NCBI RefSeq assembly: GCF_022347785.1
Contig: NZ_JAKRGA010000003.1
Span: 186,001-250,000, forward strand
Length of the DNA: 64,000 nucleotides
Reading direction: 5' to 3'
From: Psychrobium sp. MM17-31
Lineage (GTDB): Bacteria; Pseudomonadota; Gammaproteobacteria; Enterobacterales; Psychrobiaceae
This document shows, piece by piece, positions 36,401-46,123 of this stretch (position 1 is the first letter of the stretch; each line of letters opens with the position of its first letter). A program made the translations under genes and the position numbers. The notes below the pieces were generated by a model that saw only the letters and a program-made list of their open reading frames with translations, had not been told where the DNA came from and ran no database searches.

Positions 36401-36887
36401 TCGCAATCACAAACGCCAACGTGAAGTTATCAGTAGAAATAGCGCCATCGAAAATTCGGACACTATTAACCATCGCTTTAATCTGCAGCGCAAAATAAGG
36501 CAAGGTACCAATTAACGCAATAGCAGTGATTAACGCTGCAAGTCCTTGTGATTTACCGTAACGCGATGCGATAAAATCCGCTAAAGATGTTATTTTAAGT
36601 TCGCGGGTAATTTCTAAAATCCGTGTCAGTAACGGGAAAAACAAGATGAAGAGTAGGATTGGCGCGAGATAAACAGGAATATACGACAGCAAGTTGTCAC
36701 TCGACATCCCTACGGTACCGAGAAAACTCCACGACGAACAATAAACTGCGAGCGATAAACCATAAAAGATGTTCTTAGTAGAATGGCTAAAGATATTAAA
36801 ATGGCGATCACCAAGCCAAGCAATCAAAAACAATAATCCAACATAACCGATAGAAATTAAGCCCAATAAGCCACTACTTTCTGCCAT
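33471..36887 (-). CDS. crbS: CrbS, transporter-fused hybrid sensor kinase
   Basis: 1138 residues. The first 480 or so form a sodium:solute symporter domain (about 13 spans, with YCSSWSFLGTVGMSSDNLLS and FCMPRQFHTMMVEAQD). Then come a PAS domain (VIDQNYNLMAWNQRYADLFD), a coiled coil, HisKA with His near 787 (FMAAIGHDLMQPLNAARLF), HATPase (NFLTNAFRYGAGG, GLGLGLAIADRIA) and a receiver with Asp near 1072 (MLADYHLDHD). This composition is diagnostic of CrbS (MxtR-like). It senses acetate or a related solute and phosphorylates CrbR. The ATG follows AAGGAATAACTAAA. It is divergent from acs, with crbR on the other side of the XRE gene. Confidence 0.93.
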   Translation of the reverse strand: MAESSGLLGLISIGYVGLLFLIAWLGDRHFNIFSHSTKNIFYGLSLAVYCSSWSFLGTVGMSSDNLLSYIPVYLAPILLFILFFPLLTRILEITRELKITSLADFIASRYGKSQGLAALITAIALIGTLPYFALQIKAMVNSVRIFDGAISTDNFTLAFVIAMILALFTSLFGTRKLDATEHHPGLMLAIAFEAVIKLVAFLLIGLVVCFVAFDGFSDIWSQASERQLINHENSFYNWGSLFAQTLVMMAAFLCMPRQFHTMMVEAQDKHALRKSRWVFPIYLVLAGLFVLPLALAGKLIMDPNVSPDTYMISVPLFLGYDFLSYFGFLGAVSAATGMVIVAALTISIMVSNEWVVPLLLRTNTIEQRSFEKFSSSILNIRRVVIFIMMGLSWLFYTQVSGQNSLANLGQISFGVFIQILPGLVGGVYWKHGNKKGVYVGLIMGLFIWFYTLLKPVQDAPDFFTNLAWLSDVEPSYNWILVSLIFNTLFYVWGSMIFRPGVRERMQAGLFVNKADHEKTIKSSAVTEQELMMLASRFIGQPRALASFIEFDERFATQKNSNKSASASLITHTELILASVIGTSSASLVMNSVLEGRDMPLDDLVVLIDEASSKIITSQKLMHSAIEHASEGMSVIDQNYNLMAWNQRYADLFDYPPNFLEVGKPISELIRYNAARGFCGNGDVEDHVKRRMARVKEGVSYSFERNRPDGKVIKMQGNPMPNGGFVTTFSDITQYRLVERELVKAKEDLEVRVKERTKALSSANADLLEAKTKVDQVNLSKTRFMAAIGHDLMQPLNAARLFTASLLQQEHSDPEVKNTVRHIADSLKSSGELLADLLDISKLESDAIEVKKADFPVSMLLSNFNAEFGAMAVDSSVDYRSVNCKVAVHSDINLLRRIVQNFLTNAFRYGAGGKVLLGCRRHGDELSIEVWDQGQGIPEDKVDDIFSEFQRLEDSSVYDRNGLGLGLAIADRIAKVLGHKISLRSTVEKGSMFSVSVPIVKQYAPKAAAPVANFGANQLAGIKVLCIDNEEKILVGLELLLKRWQCVVMSAKSLEEAIELIDDNELPDVMLADYHLDHDKTGLDAMEALRQKYAVEIPGVLITADTRNELVEEVEAKNYKYMAKMVRPAALRAMISGLI

Positions 36888-37079
36888 TTTAGTTATTCCT
36901 TATTACCTATTCTTATTATTATTATTCGCTGCAATTATTGACATAAGCACTGGCTATCTTACCCAAGATGATAGCGATTGTCGCTACCAGCCGCAGATAA
37001 AGCTACCGAAAAAACAACGCTTTACTAAGCCGACCACTTTCGGATATAACGTTAAACGCTGATCCTACGACAATCGATA

Positions 37080-37097
37080 TACCAAGGTCTAATGGTA
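37080..37097. promoter_or_regulatory. Candidate CrbR operator in the acs promoter
   Basis: TACCA-N8-TGGTA forms an 18-base dyad typical of LuxR/NarL-type sites. A TATGCT (-10-like) element lies 5 bases downstream at 37102, so the dyad would sit over the -35 region, as activators of this kind often do. Inference from symmetry and location. Confidence 0.4.
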
Positions 37098-37151
37098 GTC
37101 GTATGCTGCAAAAAACATACTTTGGCTGATTATAAGAAGAAAGGATAAATC

Positions 37152-39098
37152 ATGACGAATCCAGAAATTTTCCCTGTAGCAGATGATTTTGCACAGAACG
37201 CGCTAGTAGACAACGACAAATACCAAGCGATGTATCAAGAGTCAGTCGACAACCCTGAAAAGTTTTGGGGTGAACACGGTAAGCGTATCGACTGGATCAA
37301 GCCTTTTACCCAAGTAAAGAACACCAACTTTGCCGCGCCAAATGTTGATATTAAGTGGTTTGAAGACGGTACACTTAACGCAGCAGCAAACTGTCTTGAT
37401 CGTCACCTAGCGAATAACGGTGATGATGTTGCCATTATCTGGGAAGGCGATGACGAAAACGACAAGCGAGAACTTACCTACCGTGATTTACATCGCGATG
37501 TGTGTCAATTCGCTAACGCACTAAAATCAAAAGGCGTTAAAAAAGGCGATGTAGTATCAATCTACATGCCAATGGTGCCTGAAGCTGCTGTGGCCATGCT
37601 TGCTTGTGCGCGCATTGGCGCTATCCACTCGGTAATTTTCGGCGGTTTCTCTTCTGAATCTATTTCGTCACGTGTTATCGACGGCAACGCAAAAGTAATC
37701 ATTACAGCCGATGAAGGCCCACGTGGTGGCCGCTTGGTGCCACTTAAAGGCAATATCGACGACGCGTTAGAAAACCCCGCTGTAACCTGTGTTGAAACCG
37801 TAATCGTATTAAAACGCACAGGTAATGAAGTTGGTTGGGTTGAAGGCCGTGATGTTTACTGGCACGACGTAGTCGCCAATGAGTCAACTGATTGTCCAGC
37901 TGAAGAAATGGCGGCAGAAGATCCACTATTTATCCTTTACACTTCTGGCTCCACAGGTACACCTAAAGGTGTGTTACACACCACTGGCGGTTACATGGTT
38001 TATGCGTCAATGACTCATGAATACGTGTTTGATTATAAAAAAGGTGACGTTTACTGGTGTACTGCTGATGTTGGCTGGATCACTGGTCACAGCTACATGG
38101 TATACGGTCCACTTGCCAATGGCGCAACCATCGTTATTCACGAAGGCGTACCAAACTACCCTAGCCCGGCCCGCTTAGGTCAGATTGTTGATCGTTACAA
38201 AGTAAACCAACTTTACACTGCACCAACACTTATTCGCGCCTTAATGGCAAAAGGTGAAGAACACTTCGACGGTTTTGACGGCTCATCACTTCGCGTACTA
38301 GGCAGCGTTGGTGAACCAATCAACCCAGAAGCATGGCGTTGGTACAACGATGTCATTGGTAAAGGTAACAGCCCGATTGTTGATACATGGTGGCAAACCG
38401 AAACTGGCGGTATTTTAATTACCCCACTTCCAGGTGCTACGGCGACTAAACCTGGCTCTGCGACCCGCCCATTCTTTGGCGTGCAACCAGCGCTAGTCGA
38501 TGCTGAAGGTCAAATCATTGAAGGTGAAGGCGCAGGTTCATTAGTTATTGTTGATAGCTGGCCTGGCCAAATGCGCAGTGTTTACGGCGATCATGAGCGC
38601 TTCATGATGACCTACTTCCAAACCTTCCACAATATGTACACTACTGGTGACGGCGCACGTCGTGACGAAGATGGTTACTACTGGATCACTGGTCGTGTCG
38701 ATGACGTAATCAACGTAGCTGGTCACCGTATGGGTACAGCTGAGGTTGAGAGTTCGTTAGTTGGCCACGCTGATGTTGCTGAAGCAGCAGTTGTTGGTTA
38801 CCCACACGACATTAAAGGTCAAGGCATCTACGCTTATGTAACCCTTAATGACGGTGTTGCGGATACTGAAGAACTACGCAAAGAGTTAAAACTATGGGTG
38901 CGTAAAGATCTTGGCGCTATTGCGGCTCCGGACTTACTGCAATGGGCTCCTGGTCTGCCTAAGACGCGCTCTGGTAAGATTATGCGCCGCGTCCTGCGCA
39001 AGATTGCAGCCAATGAGATTGATGAGTTAGGTGATTCTTCAACACTTGCAGATCCAAGCGTATTAGACGCCCTGATTGAGCAACGTCAAAATAAATAA
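37152..39098 (+). CDS. acs: Acetyl-CoA synthetase
   Basis: 648 residues, the usual length. Activates acetate with ATP and CoA to acetyl-CoA through an acetyl-adenylate. Motifs: [19 protein letters not shown] (P-loop), [26 protein letters not shown] (hinge) and the C-terminal [10 protein letters not shown], whose Lys (near 608) is the site of inactivating acetylation in homologues. The ATG follows AGAAAGGATAAATC. It is divergent from crbS. A terminator follows at 39119. It is almost certainly the main target of the adjacent CrbS/CrbR pair. Confidence 0.97.
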   Translation: MTNPEIFPVADDFAQNALVDNDKYQAMYQESVDNPEKFWGEHGKRIDWIKPFTQVKNTNFAAPNVDIKWFEDGTLNAAANCLDRHLANNGDDVAIIWEGDDENDKRELTYRDLHRDVCQFANALKSKGVKKGDVVSIYMPMVPEAAVAMLACARIGAIHSVIFGGFSSESISSRVIDGNAKVIITADEGPRGGRLVPLKGNIDDALENPAVTCVETVIVLKRTGNEVGWVEGRDVYWHDVVANESTDCPAEEMAAEDPLFILYTSGSTGTPKGVLHTTGGYMVYASMTHEYVFDYKKGDVYWCTADVGWITGHSYMVYGPLANGATIVIHEGVPNYPSPARLGQIVDRYKVNQLYTAPTLIRALMAKGEEHFDGFDGSSLRVLGSVGEPINPEAWRWYNDVIGKGNSPIVDTWWQTETGGILITPLPGATATKPGSATRPFFGVQPALVDAEGQIIEGEGAGSLVIVDSWPGQMRSVYGDHERFMMTYFQTFHNMYTTGDGARRDEDGYYWITGRVDDVINVAGHRMGTAEVESSLVGHADVAEAAVVGYPHDIKGQGIYAYVTLNDGVADTEELRKELKLWVRKDLGAIAAPDLLQWAPGLPKTRSGKIMRRVLRKIAANEIDELGDSSTLADPSVLDALIEQRQNK

Positions 39099-39118
39099 TT
39101 ACTTACATCGATAACAAA

Positions 39119-39147
39119 AATGCCGCTCACTGAGCGGCATTTTTTTA
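39119..39147 (+). terminator. Intrinsic terminator of acs
   Basis: ATGCCGCTCA (39120-39129) pairs with TGAGCGGCAT (39131-39140), with a 7-base T-run after it and A-residues before it. The A-run may also let it act for the convergent minus-strand gene that ends at 39150. Confidence 0.9.
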
Positions 39148-39149
39148 TC

Positions 39150-39473
39150 CTAACTTTCTTTGAACGCTTTGTTCGCCGCTTTATAAAAGAAAAATATGCC
39201 GAGAAAACTAAACAGAAAATAAAGAGTATCTTGTAGCATACTTAGTACATCCATATTAGCTTCCGTCACCCAAAATCCCGCTGATAAAGTCAAAACAATC
39301 GGGCCGACAAAGAGTATCAGCGAACACAAAAAGCCATTGCTTAAATGACGAAACACTACATTTTCTTGCTCTATGCTCAAACGGCGAAATTTATAAAATA
39401 AATGCGCAGTTAAAAACATAATAACGAACTCCAACACACCAGTTATTACGCTTTCAATTGTTAACAACTCCAT
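39150..39473 (-). CDS. Small membrane protein, 107 aa
   Basis: Three transmembrane segments (about 8-24, 45-68, 82-100) with polar ends. It follows kdsB on the minus strand, but a good terminator (39503-39529) separates the two, so it is probably an independent gene. The spans hold GVLEFVIMFLTAHLFYKF and FLFSFLGIFFFYKAANKAF. The family is not recognised. It shares its 3' terminator region with acs. Confidence 0.5.
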   Translation of the reverse strand: MELLTIESVITGVLEFVIMFLTAHLFYKFRRLSIEQENVVFRHLSNGFLCSLILFVGPIVLTLSAGFWVTEANMDVLSMLQDTLYFLFSFLGIFFFYKAANKAFKES

Positions 39474-39502
39474 GACGTACTTTTCTCTCTTTTTCTGGGG
39501 GA

Positions 39503-39529
39503 TAAAAAAGCCGAGTACAAAACTCGGCT
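39503..39529 (-). terminator. Intrinsic terminator of the comEC-kdsB operon
   Basis: On the minus strand AGCCGAGT pairs with ACTCGGCT around a 5-base loop, followed by TTTTTT. It closes the envelope operon 24 bases after kdsB. Confidence 0.88.
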
Positions 39530-39552
39530 AAGTTAGAACGTTTGATTCACCA

Positions 39553-40305
39553 CTAGTTGAAAAACATTCGAATACGATCCAAGTCCGCTTGCGTATCAAC
39601 GCCAGCTGGCGGAGCGTGCTGGGCAACACCTACGGCAATCTTTTCACCGTGATAAAGCACTCGCAGCTGTTCAAGAGCTTCAATTTGCTCAAGCGGTGAT
39701 GGTTCCATTTTCAAATAATCTCGAATAAAACCAGCGCGATAAGCATAAATCCCAATGTGGCGGTGATAGTTTTTACCGAGTAACTCTTTATTTGAGCGAT
39801 GATTACCATCGCGATCAAACGGAATTGGTGCTCGGCTAAAATACAGCGCACAATCATTTTTATCGCACACAACTTTCACTGCATTTGGATTATCGATATC
39901 GAGGTTTTCGTCGATTGGCACTGCTAATGTCGCCATAGGCACATTATCTTTCTCAGCTAATAAATTCGCGACTTGTGAAATATTTTCACACGGGATCATT
40001 GGCTCATCACCTTGCACGTTCACGATGATGTGATCGCTTTCTAAGCCAAGTTTATCAACCACTTCACCAAGGCGTTCAGTGCCCGACTCATGGTCGCTAC
40101 TGGTCATACAAACAACGCCGCCAAAGCCTTCGACTACACTTTTAATACGCTCATCATCTGTAGCGACAATAATATTTTGTGCGCCAGACTGCTGAGCTCG
40201 CTCAACAACCCACTGAATCATCGGTTTTCCACCAATATCCAATAACGGTTTGCCCGGAAGACGCGACGATTGGTAACGCGCTGGAATGATTACGCTAAAC
40301 GCCAT
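39553..40305 (-). CDS. kdsB: CMP-KDO synthetase KdsB
   Basis: 250 residues. Transfers CMP to 3-deoxy-D-manno-octulosonate for lipopolysaccharide inner core assembly. Motifs: [20 protein letters not shown] at the N-terminus (nucleotide loop), [22 protein letters not shown], and [12 protein letters not shown]. The full usual length is present. Its ATG lies 3 bases after the Trm112-like stop, with GAGGAA inside that gene's end as ribosome site. It is the last gene of the operon before the terminator at 39503. Confidence 0.97.
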   Translation of the reverse strand: MAFSVIIPARYQSSRLPGKPLLDIGGKPMIQWVVERAQQSGAQNIIVATDDERIKSVVEGFGGVVCMTSSDHESGTERLGEVVDKLGLESDHIIVNVQGDEPMIPCENISQVANLLAEKDNVPMATLAVPIDENLDIDNPNAVKVVCDKNDCALYFSRAPIPFDRDGNHRSNKELLGKNYHRHIGIYAYRAGFIRDYLKMEPSPLEQIEALEQLRVLYHGEKIAVGVAQHAPPAGVDTQADLDRIRMFFN

Positions 40306-40308
40306 TAT

Positions 40309-40482
40309 TTATTCCTCTAGCGGAGTTGCTTGCTCTTCCAGCAACACTGGGATTGAGTCATTAATTGGATAAACTAAACGAGATGCGCGGCAAATCAACA
40401 CGTTGTTTTCTTTATCGTATTCCAATTTTCCTTTGCTCACTGGACAAGCAATAATGTCGAGTAACTTAACGTCGAAAGCCAT
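40309..40482 (-). CDS. Trm112-family zinc-ribbon-like protein (YcaR type)
   Basis: 57 residues, too short for most gene scans: starts [20 protein letters not shown], continues with [20 protein letters not shown], and ends [10 protein letters not shown]. It matches the YcaR/Trm112 pattern ACPxxKGxL and L-x-C-x-x-x-x-x-x-YPI-x-x-x-IPVLL (two of the four cysteines kept, as in YcaR). It overlaps the 3' end of lpxK by 17 bases and ends 3 bases before kdsB, the same lpxK-ycaR-kdsB order as in E. coli. Function is unproven in bacteria; in other domains Trm112 stabilises methyltransferases. Confidence 0.88.
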   Translation of the reverse strand: MAFDVKLLDIIACPVSKGKLEYDKENNVLICRASRLVYPINDSIPVLLEEQATPLEE

Positions 40483-41479
40483 GATGAATTTCCTCTAATT
40501 TCTTTTTAATATTTTGTTCTACTTGCGGCTGGAAAGTGGCGGTTACTGGTAAGTAACACCAATTATCTGCTGCGAAAGCTTTACATTTAACAGCGTCTTT
40601 TTCTGTCATTAGCAGCCACTGTGTATCATTCACCAACGCTTTTAAATCTTGCTGTTGGTAGTGTTTATGATCAGCAAAACCGACATTGTTATCGGTGTTA
40701 ATGCCTAGATTGGCAACAGTATCGAAAAAGCGCTGTGGGTAACCTATGCCCGCCATTGCAACCGTCGCCTGTTTAGCTAAATCAACCTTGACAACCGAAT
40801 TATCTTTGACCGATAACCACTGCGCCGGTGTAAGCGTCATTAAGGCTTCATCGGACAGTGGCTCGCCGCCATTACAAATTTTAAGAATAGCGTCTTTCAT
40901 GCGCCACTGCGCTTCGCGATTCGGACCAATAGGTAACAACCATCCATTACCAAATCTGCGCTGTCCATCAATGACAACGATTTCTGCCGCACGTTTTAAT
41001 CGATAATGCTGCAGGCCATCATCACTGACAATAAAGTCTAGTGGTTTACCGGCACTTTCTGCTTGTTCGATAATAAGGTTGGCGGCGGCAATGCGATCTC
41101 GCCCGACCGCCATTAAACAGCCAGTTTGATTGACAATTAACCGTGGCTCATCACCACACAAAGTCGAGTCTGTATCTTCATCCACCAATATCGTCGCTTC
41201 ATTTGCGCCGCCATAGCCGCGACTAATTACACCGACGTTATAACCGAAAGACTGCATCAGTTTAACTAACCAAACAACAACAGGCGTTTTGCCATTACCG
41301 CCAACAGTTAAGTTACCGACGATAATCACAGGCACACTTACTGCCTCAGATTTCTTTATTCCAATTGCGTAAAGCAGTCGTCTAAGTGCAGTAATGCAAC
41401 CATATAACGCCCATAAAGGCAGTAACAGCAATAATGCTGGATGGAATTTCTGCCACGCTTGTTCAATAAACGCTTTCAC
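40466..41479 (-). CDS. lpxK: Tetraacyldisaccharide 4'-kinase LpxK
   Basis: 337 residues. Phosphorylates the lipid A disaccharide precursor at the inner-membrane cytosolic face. An N-terminal hydrophobic helix ([16 protein letters not shown]) is followed by the P-loop [36 protein letters not shown] and [12 protein letters not shown]. The length is normal. The start is 3 bases after msbA. The 3' end overlaps the Trm112-like gene by 17 bases. It is essential in most Gram-negative bacteria and cotranscribed with the flippase MsbA. Confidence 0.97.
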   Translation of the reverse strand: MKAFIEQAWQKFHPALLLLLPLWALYGCITALRRLLYAIGIKKSEAVSVPVIIVGNLTVGGNGKTPVVVWLVKLMQSFGYNVGVISRGYGGANEATILVDEDTDSTLCGDEPRLIVNQTGCLMAVGRDRIAAANLIIEQAESAGKPLDFIVSDDGLQHYRLKRAAEIVVIDGQRRFGNGWLLPIGPNREAQWRMKDAILKICNGGEPLSDEALMTLTPAQWLSVKDNSVVKVDLAKQATVAMAGIGYPQRFFDTVANLGINTDNNVGFADHKHYQQQDLKALVNDTQWLLMTEKDAVKCKAFAADNWCYLPVTATFQPQVEQNIKKKLEEIHHGFRR

Positions 41480-41482
41480 TAC

Positions 41483-43234
41483 TTAGCCTTGCGATTGCTG
41501 CATTGCGTGAAGCTGATAATAAGCGCCCTGTTGTGCCAGCAGCTCCTGATGTGTGCCGCGCTCAATAATAGCGCCATTGTCCATGACGACGATCATATCG
41601 GCATTTTCTATGGTGGATAAACGGTGTGCAACGATAATTGACGTACGATCTTGTTGTAAGTGCTCAAGTGCATTCTGAATTAATCGTTCACTTTCGGTAT
41701 CCAGTGCCGAGGTTGCTTCATCTAAAATCAGCATTGGCGCATTACGCAAAATCGCTCGTGCGATCGCAATACGTTGACGCTGACCACCAGAAAGATTAGC
41801 GCCATCTTCCCCGACAGGGCTTTGTAAGCCGTCAGGCATTTTGTCGGTAAACTCTGTCACGTTCGCAGCTTTAGCCGCGGCTAGTACTTGTTCATCGCTG
41901 ACATCACAAGTCGCGCCGTAAGCAATATTGTTGTAAATACTATCGTCAAACAAAACAACTTGTTGCGTCACCAAGGCAAACTGCTTGCGCAAGTTATCAA
42001 CATCAATGTCATTGATACTCACGTCATCAAGTTTAATGGCTTCATTGTCGCTTTCGTAAAAGCGCGTTAATAAACTCGCTAGCGTCGATTTACCACTGCC
42101 AGAACGCCCAACCAACGCCACTGTTGAGCCCGATTTGATCTCTAAATCGATATTCTTTAATGCTGGACCATCGGCACGATCATAGGCAAAGGTTAATCCA
42201 TCAATAGATAACTTCCCTTCAGCACGCTCGATCACTTTATTACCAAGATTTACCGCATCTTCTTTGTCCAATAATTCAAACACACTAGCGCAAGCCGTTA
42301 AACCGCGCTGTAACTCAACATTAACCTTGGAGATTTGTTTAAGTGGACGCATTAAACTGCCCATTGCAGTAACTAAAGCAACGAACGCACCAGCTGATAG
42401 CGACTCAATGACACCATCTAGACTCAACCCAAATAACACGCCAGCTATCGCCATTGAGCCAATTAATTGAATAATAGGCGTGCTAGAGGCGCTGGCAGCA
42501 ACAAGCTTCATACTTTGCTGGCGGTTTGAGTTGTTAACTTTATCGAAACGCGCGGTTTCTTTGTCCTGACCGGAAAACGCTAAGATAACTTTGTGTGCTT
42601 TGAGCATTTGTTCACTGGAAGTAGTGACCTTACCCATTGCTCCTTGGATATTTTTACTGATACGACGAAAACGCTTAGAAACTAATGAAATTACCGCACC
42701 AATCATTGGTCCGACTAAAAAGAAAATCAACGACAATTGCCAACTGTAATAAAACATAATCCCCAACAGGTAAGCGATGGTTGCGCCTTCACGAATTAGT
42801 ACTATGATGACTTGCGTGGTCGCACGAGAAACTTGTTCAGTATCATAAGTGATTTTTGAAATGAGTGAACCACTGCTGTTGTTATCAAAATAGCTCACTG
42901 GCAGATTGAGCATTTTCCTAAAAAGCTGCTGGCGCATCTTCATTATGATGTTACTGCCAACCCACGCTAACAAATAGGTAGAGATGAAGCTCGCAATACC
43001 GCGTACCACGAAGACACCGATTACGAAAATAGCACCTAGCTGAAGGAAACTTGCATCATTGCCAGTGATTCCTCGGTCCACCAACTCTTGCGAATAATAG
43101 ATAAGGCTGGCGTCTACGCCCGCGTATACAACGAGTGCCAATACAGCGAGGATTAAAGCAGATTTGTATTCTAAGAAGTAGCTAACTAATCGCTTGGCTA
43201 CAGCTTTTGAATCAAAGGTAGGAGTCGATGACAT
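41483..43234 (-). CDS. msbA: Lipid A export ABC transporter MsbA
   Basis: 583 residues, a half-transporter that flips lipid A-core across the inner membrane. Six transmembrane spans occur in the first 330 residues, then the nucleotide-binding domain with Walker A VGRSGSGKST, Q-loop LVTQQVVLFDD, signature LSGGQRQRIAIARAIL and Walker B MLILDEATSALDTESE, followed by the H-loop IIVAHRLSTIE. It sits between comEC and lpxK on the minus strand. The ribosome site is weak (AGGA). Confidence 0.97.
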   Translation of the reverse strand: MSSTPTFDSKAVAKRLVSYFLEYKSALILAVLALVVYAGVDASLIYYSQELVDRGITGNDASFLQLGAIFVIGVFVVRGIASFISTYLLAWVGSNIIMKMRQQLFRKMLNLPVSYFDNNSSGSLISKITYDTEQVSRATTQVIIVLIREGATIAYLLGIMFYYSWQLSLIFFLVGPMIGAVISLVSKRFRRISKNIQGAMGKVTTSSEQMLKAHKVILAFSGQDKETARFDKVNNSNRQQSMKLVAASASSTPIIQLIGSMAIAGVLFGLSLDGVIESLSAGAFVALVTAMGSLMRPLKQISKVNVELQRGLTACASVFELLDKEDAVNLGNKVIERAEGKLSIDGLTFAYDRADGPALKNIDLEIKSGSTVALVGRSGSGKSTLASLLTRFYESDNEAIKLDDVSINDIDVDNLRKQFALVTQQVVLFDDSIYNNIAYGATCDVSDEQVLAAAKAANVTEFTDKMPDGLQSPVGEDGANLSGGQRQRIAIARAILRNAPMLILDEATSALDTESERLIQNALEHLQQDRTSIIVAHRLSTIENADMIVVMDNGAIIERGTHQELLAQQGAYYQLHAMQQSQG

Positions 43235-43275
43235 TTAACTCATTGTCCTAAATATAAATTACCGTCATTCTAGCG

Positions 43276-45561
43276 CTAACGCCGATAATGACCAAATGAA
43301 AGATCGCCATTATACCAAAAAGGCGCACGATGACCTCGATAATTGGTTATATTTGGGCCACTTGCACGCATTTCAATAGTAATTTGTCCCATAGTCGCAG
43401 TATTGAGCACCTGAGCGCCCAGCCGCTGATAACGATTGACAACGATAGGCGTGGGAAAATGCCATTGATTAAAACTTGCTGTACTCACTATTGCATATTT
43501 GGGATTAATTAAACTCACAAAATCACGTGACGATGAAGTCTTGCTACCATGATGTGGCACCTGCATCACATCTGCGTGCCAGCTTTTATCAAGCTGCTCC
43601 ATCAGTAACTTTTCTGCAGGCCGCTCTATATCACCAGTAAACAACACACTGCCATATCCACCAGCGATATGGATTAAACACGATGCATTATTTTCGCTGC
43701 GATGACTTTTCTTTGTTAGACCCATCGCTTGTGTAACGCGAATTTGCAATCCTTGCCAATTAATTTGACGATCAGTGCACTGCCCTTGATGATTCGTGAT
43801 AGTCGTTGCCTTAGCAAATCGACCTTCTAGATCAACCAACCCAGCACTATGATCGGCATCCATATGCGTTATGAATATATAGTCAACGTCTCGAATACCA
43901 GCGACTGAAATAAAGGGCAACACCACACTCTTCGCCATCGTTGAGTGCTCGCCAAACACGTTACCAGTATCGACGATAATTGCCCTATTATTCTTAACGA
44001 TTACAGCACTATTGCCATGACCGACATCTAGGAAATCAATCTTCCAATTTTGATCGTCGTCGATCATTGTACTAATCATCAACGTCGATGATAAAAGAAT
44101 GGCGACAATACTAAAGTAACCTCGTCTCACTAGAGTCAATTTGCCTAGGGTGATAAATAAAGCAACCGATAAAGAAACAACGACTAATATCCGGGCAACA
44201 AAAATCGATTGCCAACTGAGTGTTAAATTACTAAGCGACGCTAGAAAGAAATAAAGGCCTTCAAGCGTTAAGTTAGCTAGAGTAAAAAGCCAATACGCTA
44301 ACATTTCAAAACCCAATGCTTGTGCGAGTGTTGCGACAAGCGACGCAGGTAAGATCACAAAACTTATCGCGGGTACTGCAACCAAATTTGCAACGGGTGC
44401 AACAATTGAAATACCGCCAAAAAACAATAACTGTACTGCACTTAGGCCAATCGCAAGACCTATTTGAATTTTGAGTAACTGGACAAACCAATGGGCGATT
44501 ACAGTATGCCACGCCGCTTGAGGTTTTAGCCTCGTAGTGCTTAGCCATTGGGCGGACATCACCACACATATCAAGGCTAAAATTGACAGCCAGAGCCCTT
44601 GGGACAATAGTCCCAAAGGATCAATTAGGCCGATAATCCACAGCGTAATCAATATTACTCGAAATAAGTCAATCCGTTGTCCAAGTGCAACAAAAACACT
44701 GGCGACGACAAGCATAAGCAATGCACGAATCGTTGGATAACTAAAGCCTGCTAACCCGCTGTAGAAAACACCAATGGCCAAGGCGATGATTAACGAACAT
44801 GTAAGTGCTAAATGTGCTTCAATTTTTATAATTCTAACGATGGGTTTAACAATCAATAACGCGAAAAAGCACACCAACCCGAGGTGTAAACCACTGATCG
44901 CAAATAGATGACTGGTACCTGTGCGTTGTAACACTTGCCAATCACTGGTGCTAAACTCACGTTTATCACCAATAACTAATGCCCGGATGAAACGCATCGC
45001 AGGCAAGTGCTCTCCTTTCGCACTTAATAGTGCTGAGCTCTTGGCTCTAAAATCGACCTTTTGGCTCAGGAACTTTCCTTCCAACACCGTGACATTTGCA
45101 ATCACACCACTCGCCAGCATATGACGCTGGTAGTTGAAGCTCCCTTGATTAAACAATCCAGAAATTGGTTTTGCTTTTACGTTAAGTTGCAGCTTTTGGC
45201 CTTGGTTAAGTTTATGTTGCCCAGGCCATATTACGGCGACTCGAGACTGCGTTTGAACGACTAAGTCACCCATCTCAATTTGAGATAGCTCAAAATAAAA
45301 GCGATTGTGGTGTTTTCCCTGTACTGGGAGTGAAACAATCTTTCCTTTTATGCTAGAGTTTGCCGTCAATAACAACTTGAGATCGGTGAAGTGAAAATTC
45401 GTCGATACAATACATATAGATAAACCAGCAATGAAACTTGCCGACATCCGGTGAGTCTTATATAGCAGTATTGCCAATCCGCAACACACTAACGCCACCC
45501 AATAGTCCGGTAGCGAAGGCCAAAGCAATATCGTTAAGAAGCCAGCTGTCATTGCTAGCAT
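43276..45561 (-). CDS. comEC: DNA uptake channel ComEC/Rec2
   Basis: About 761 residues from the ATG at 45561 (GGAAAG five bases before); ATGs at 45573 and 45579 or a TTG at 45600 are possible longer starts. It moves single-stranded DNA across the inner membrane in natural transformation. It has an N-terminal membrane/OB-like region, the Competence domain with about ten spans (FAISGLHLGLVCFFALLI), and a C-terminal metallo-beta-lactamase domain: FLDVGHGNSAVIV, VDTGNVFG, FITHMDADHSAGL, QVPHHGSKTSSS. The MBL metal motif (HxDxDH) is intact. It heads the msbA-lpxK-kdsB operon, a common gammaproteobacterial order. The DUF2062 gene is divergent, 33 bases away. Confidence 0.93.
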   Translation of the reverse strand: MLAMTAGFLTILLWPSLPDYWVALVCCGLAILLYKTHRMSASFIAGLSICIVSTNFHFTDLKLLLTANSSIKGKIVSLPVQGKHHNRFYFELSQIEMGDLVVQTQSRVAVIWPGQHKLNQGQKLQLNVKAKPISGLFNQGSFNYQRHMLASGVIANVTVLEGKFLSQKVDFRAKSSALLSAKGEHLPAMRFIRALVIGDKREFSTSDWQVLQRTGTSHLFAISGLHLGLVCFFALLIVKPIVRIIKIEAHLALTCSLIIALAIGVFYSGLAGFSYPTIRALLMLVVASVFVALGQRIDLFRVILITLWIIGLIDPLGLLSQGLWLSILALICVVMSAQWLSTTRLKPQAAWHTVIAHWFVQLLKIQIGLAIGLSAVQLLFFGGISIVAPVANLVAVPAISFVILPASLVATLAQALGFEMLAYWLFTLANLTLEGLYFFLASLSNLTLSWQSIFVARILVVVSLSVALFITLGKLTLVRRGYFSIVAILLSSTLMISTMIDDDQNWKIDFLDVGHGNSAVIVKNNRAIIVDTGNVFGEHSTMAKSVVLPFISVAGIRDVDYIFITHMDADHSAGLVDLEGRFAKATTITNHQGQCTDRQINWQGLQIRVTQAMGLTKKSHRSENNASCLIHIAGGYGSVLFTGDIERPAEKLLMEQLDKSWHADVMQVPHHGSKTSSSRDFVSLINPKYAIVSTASFNQWHFPTPIVVNRYQRLGAQVLNTATMGQITIEMRASGPNITNYRGHRAPFWYNGDLSFGHYRR

Positions 45562-45593
45562 TTGTCTTTCCATAGTCATAGTTGAATAAGTAT

Positions 45594-46103
45594 ATGCCAA
45601 GAAAAACGATTAAACGGATAATGCCGGATCATGAAAAAATCCGCGATCACAAACATTTGCGCTATTTAGGCTCTCGTTTGCACGATCCAAACCTGTGGCA
45701 CCTCAACCGTCGTGGTGCATCGGGGGCCTTTGCTGTCGGTCTGTTTTTCGCTTGGATGCCAATTCCAATGCAAATGTTATTTGCAGCAATTTTCGCAGTG
45801 ATATTTCGAGTGAACCTTCCTTTATCAGTCGTATTGGTTTGGATTAGTAATCCATTAACCATGCCGCCAATGTTCTACGGTGCGTATCTACTTGGTGTCA
45901 AGATTCTAGGCAGTGAAACTCATGAGTTTAGCTTTGAAATTTCACTCGACTGGTTTTTATCAAGCATAGGAACCATAGCGCCACCGCTATTAACGGGATG
46001 TGTCGTAATAGGTTTAGCATCGAGTGCTATCGGCTATGGTTTTATTCGCCTACTGTGGCGCTTATCCGTCATTAGAGAATACAAACAGCGTCAAAATCGT
46101 TAA
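45594..46103 (+). CDS. DUF2062 membrane protein
   Basis: About 169 residues from the ATG at 45594, giving the family-typical opening MPRKTIKRIMPDHEKIRDHK; an ATG 12 bases upstream is less usual. The central segment RGASGAFAVGLFFAWMPIPM and VVLVWISNPLTMPPMFYGAY is the DUF2062 core, with two or three transmembrane helices. A basic C-terminus follows. The role is unknown; this family is often found next to comEC as here, on the opposite strand. A terminator closes it at 46124. Confidence 0.88.
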   Translation: MPRKTIKRIMPDHEKIRDHKHLRYLGSRLHDPNLWHLNRRGASGAFAVGLFFAWMPIPMQMLFAAIFAVIFRVNLPLSVVLVWISNPLTMPPMFYGAYLLGVKILGSETHEFSFEISLDWFLSSIGTIAPPLLTGCVVIGLASSAIGYGFIRLLWRLSVIREYKQRQNR

Positions 46104-46123
46104 CCGCGATAATTAAAACAAAA

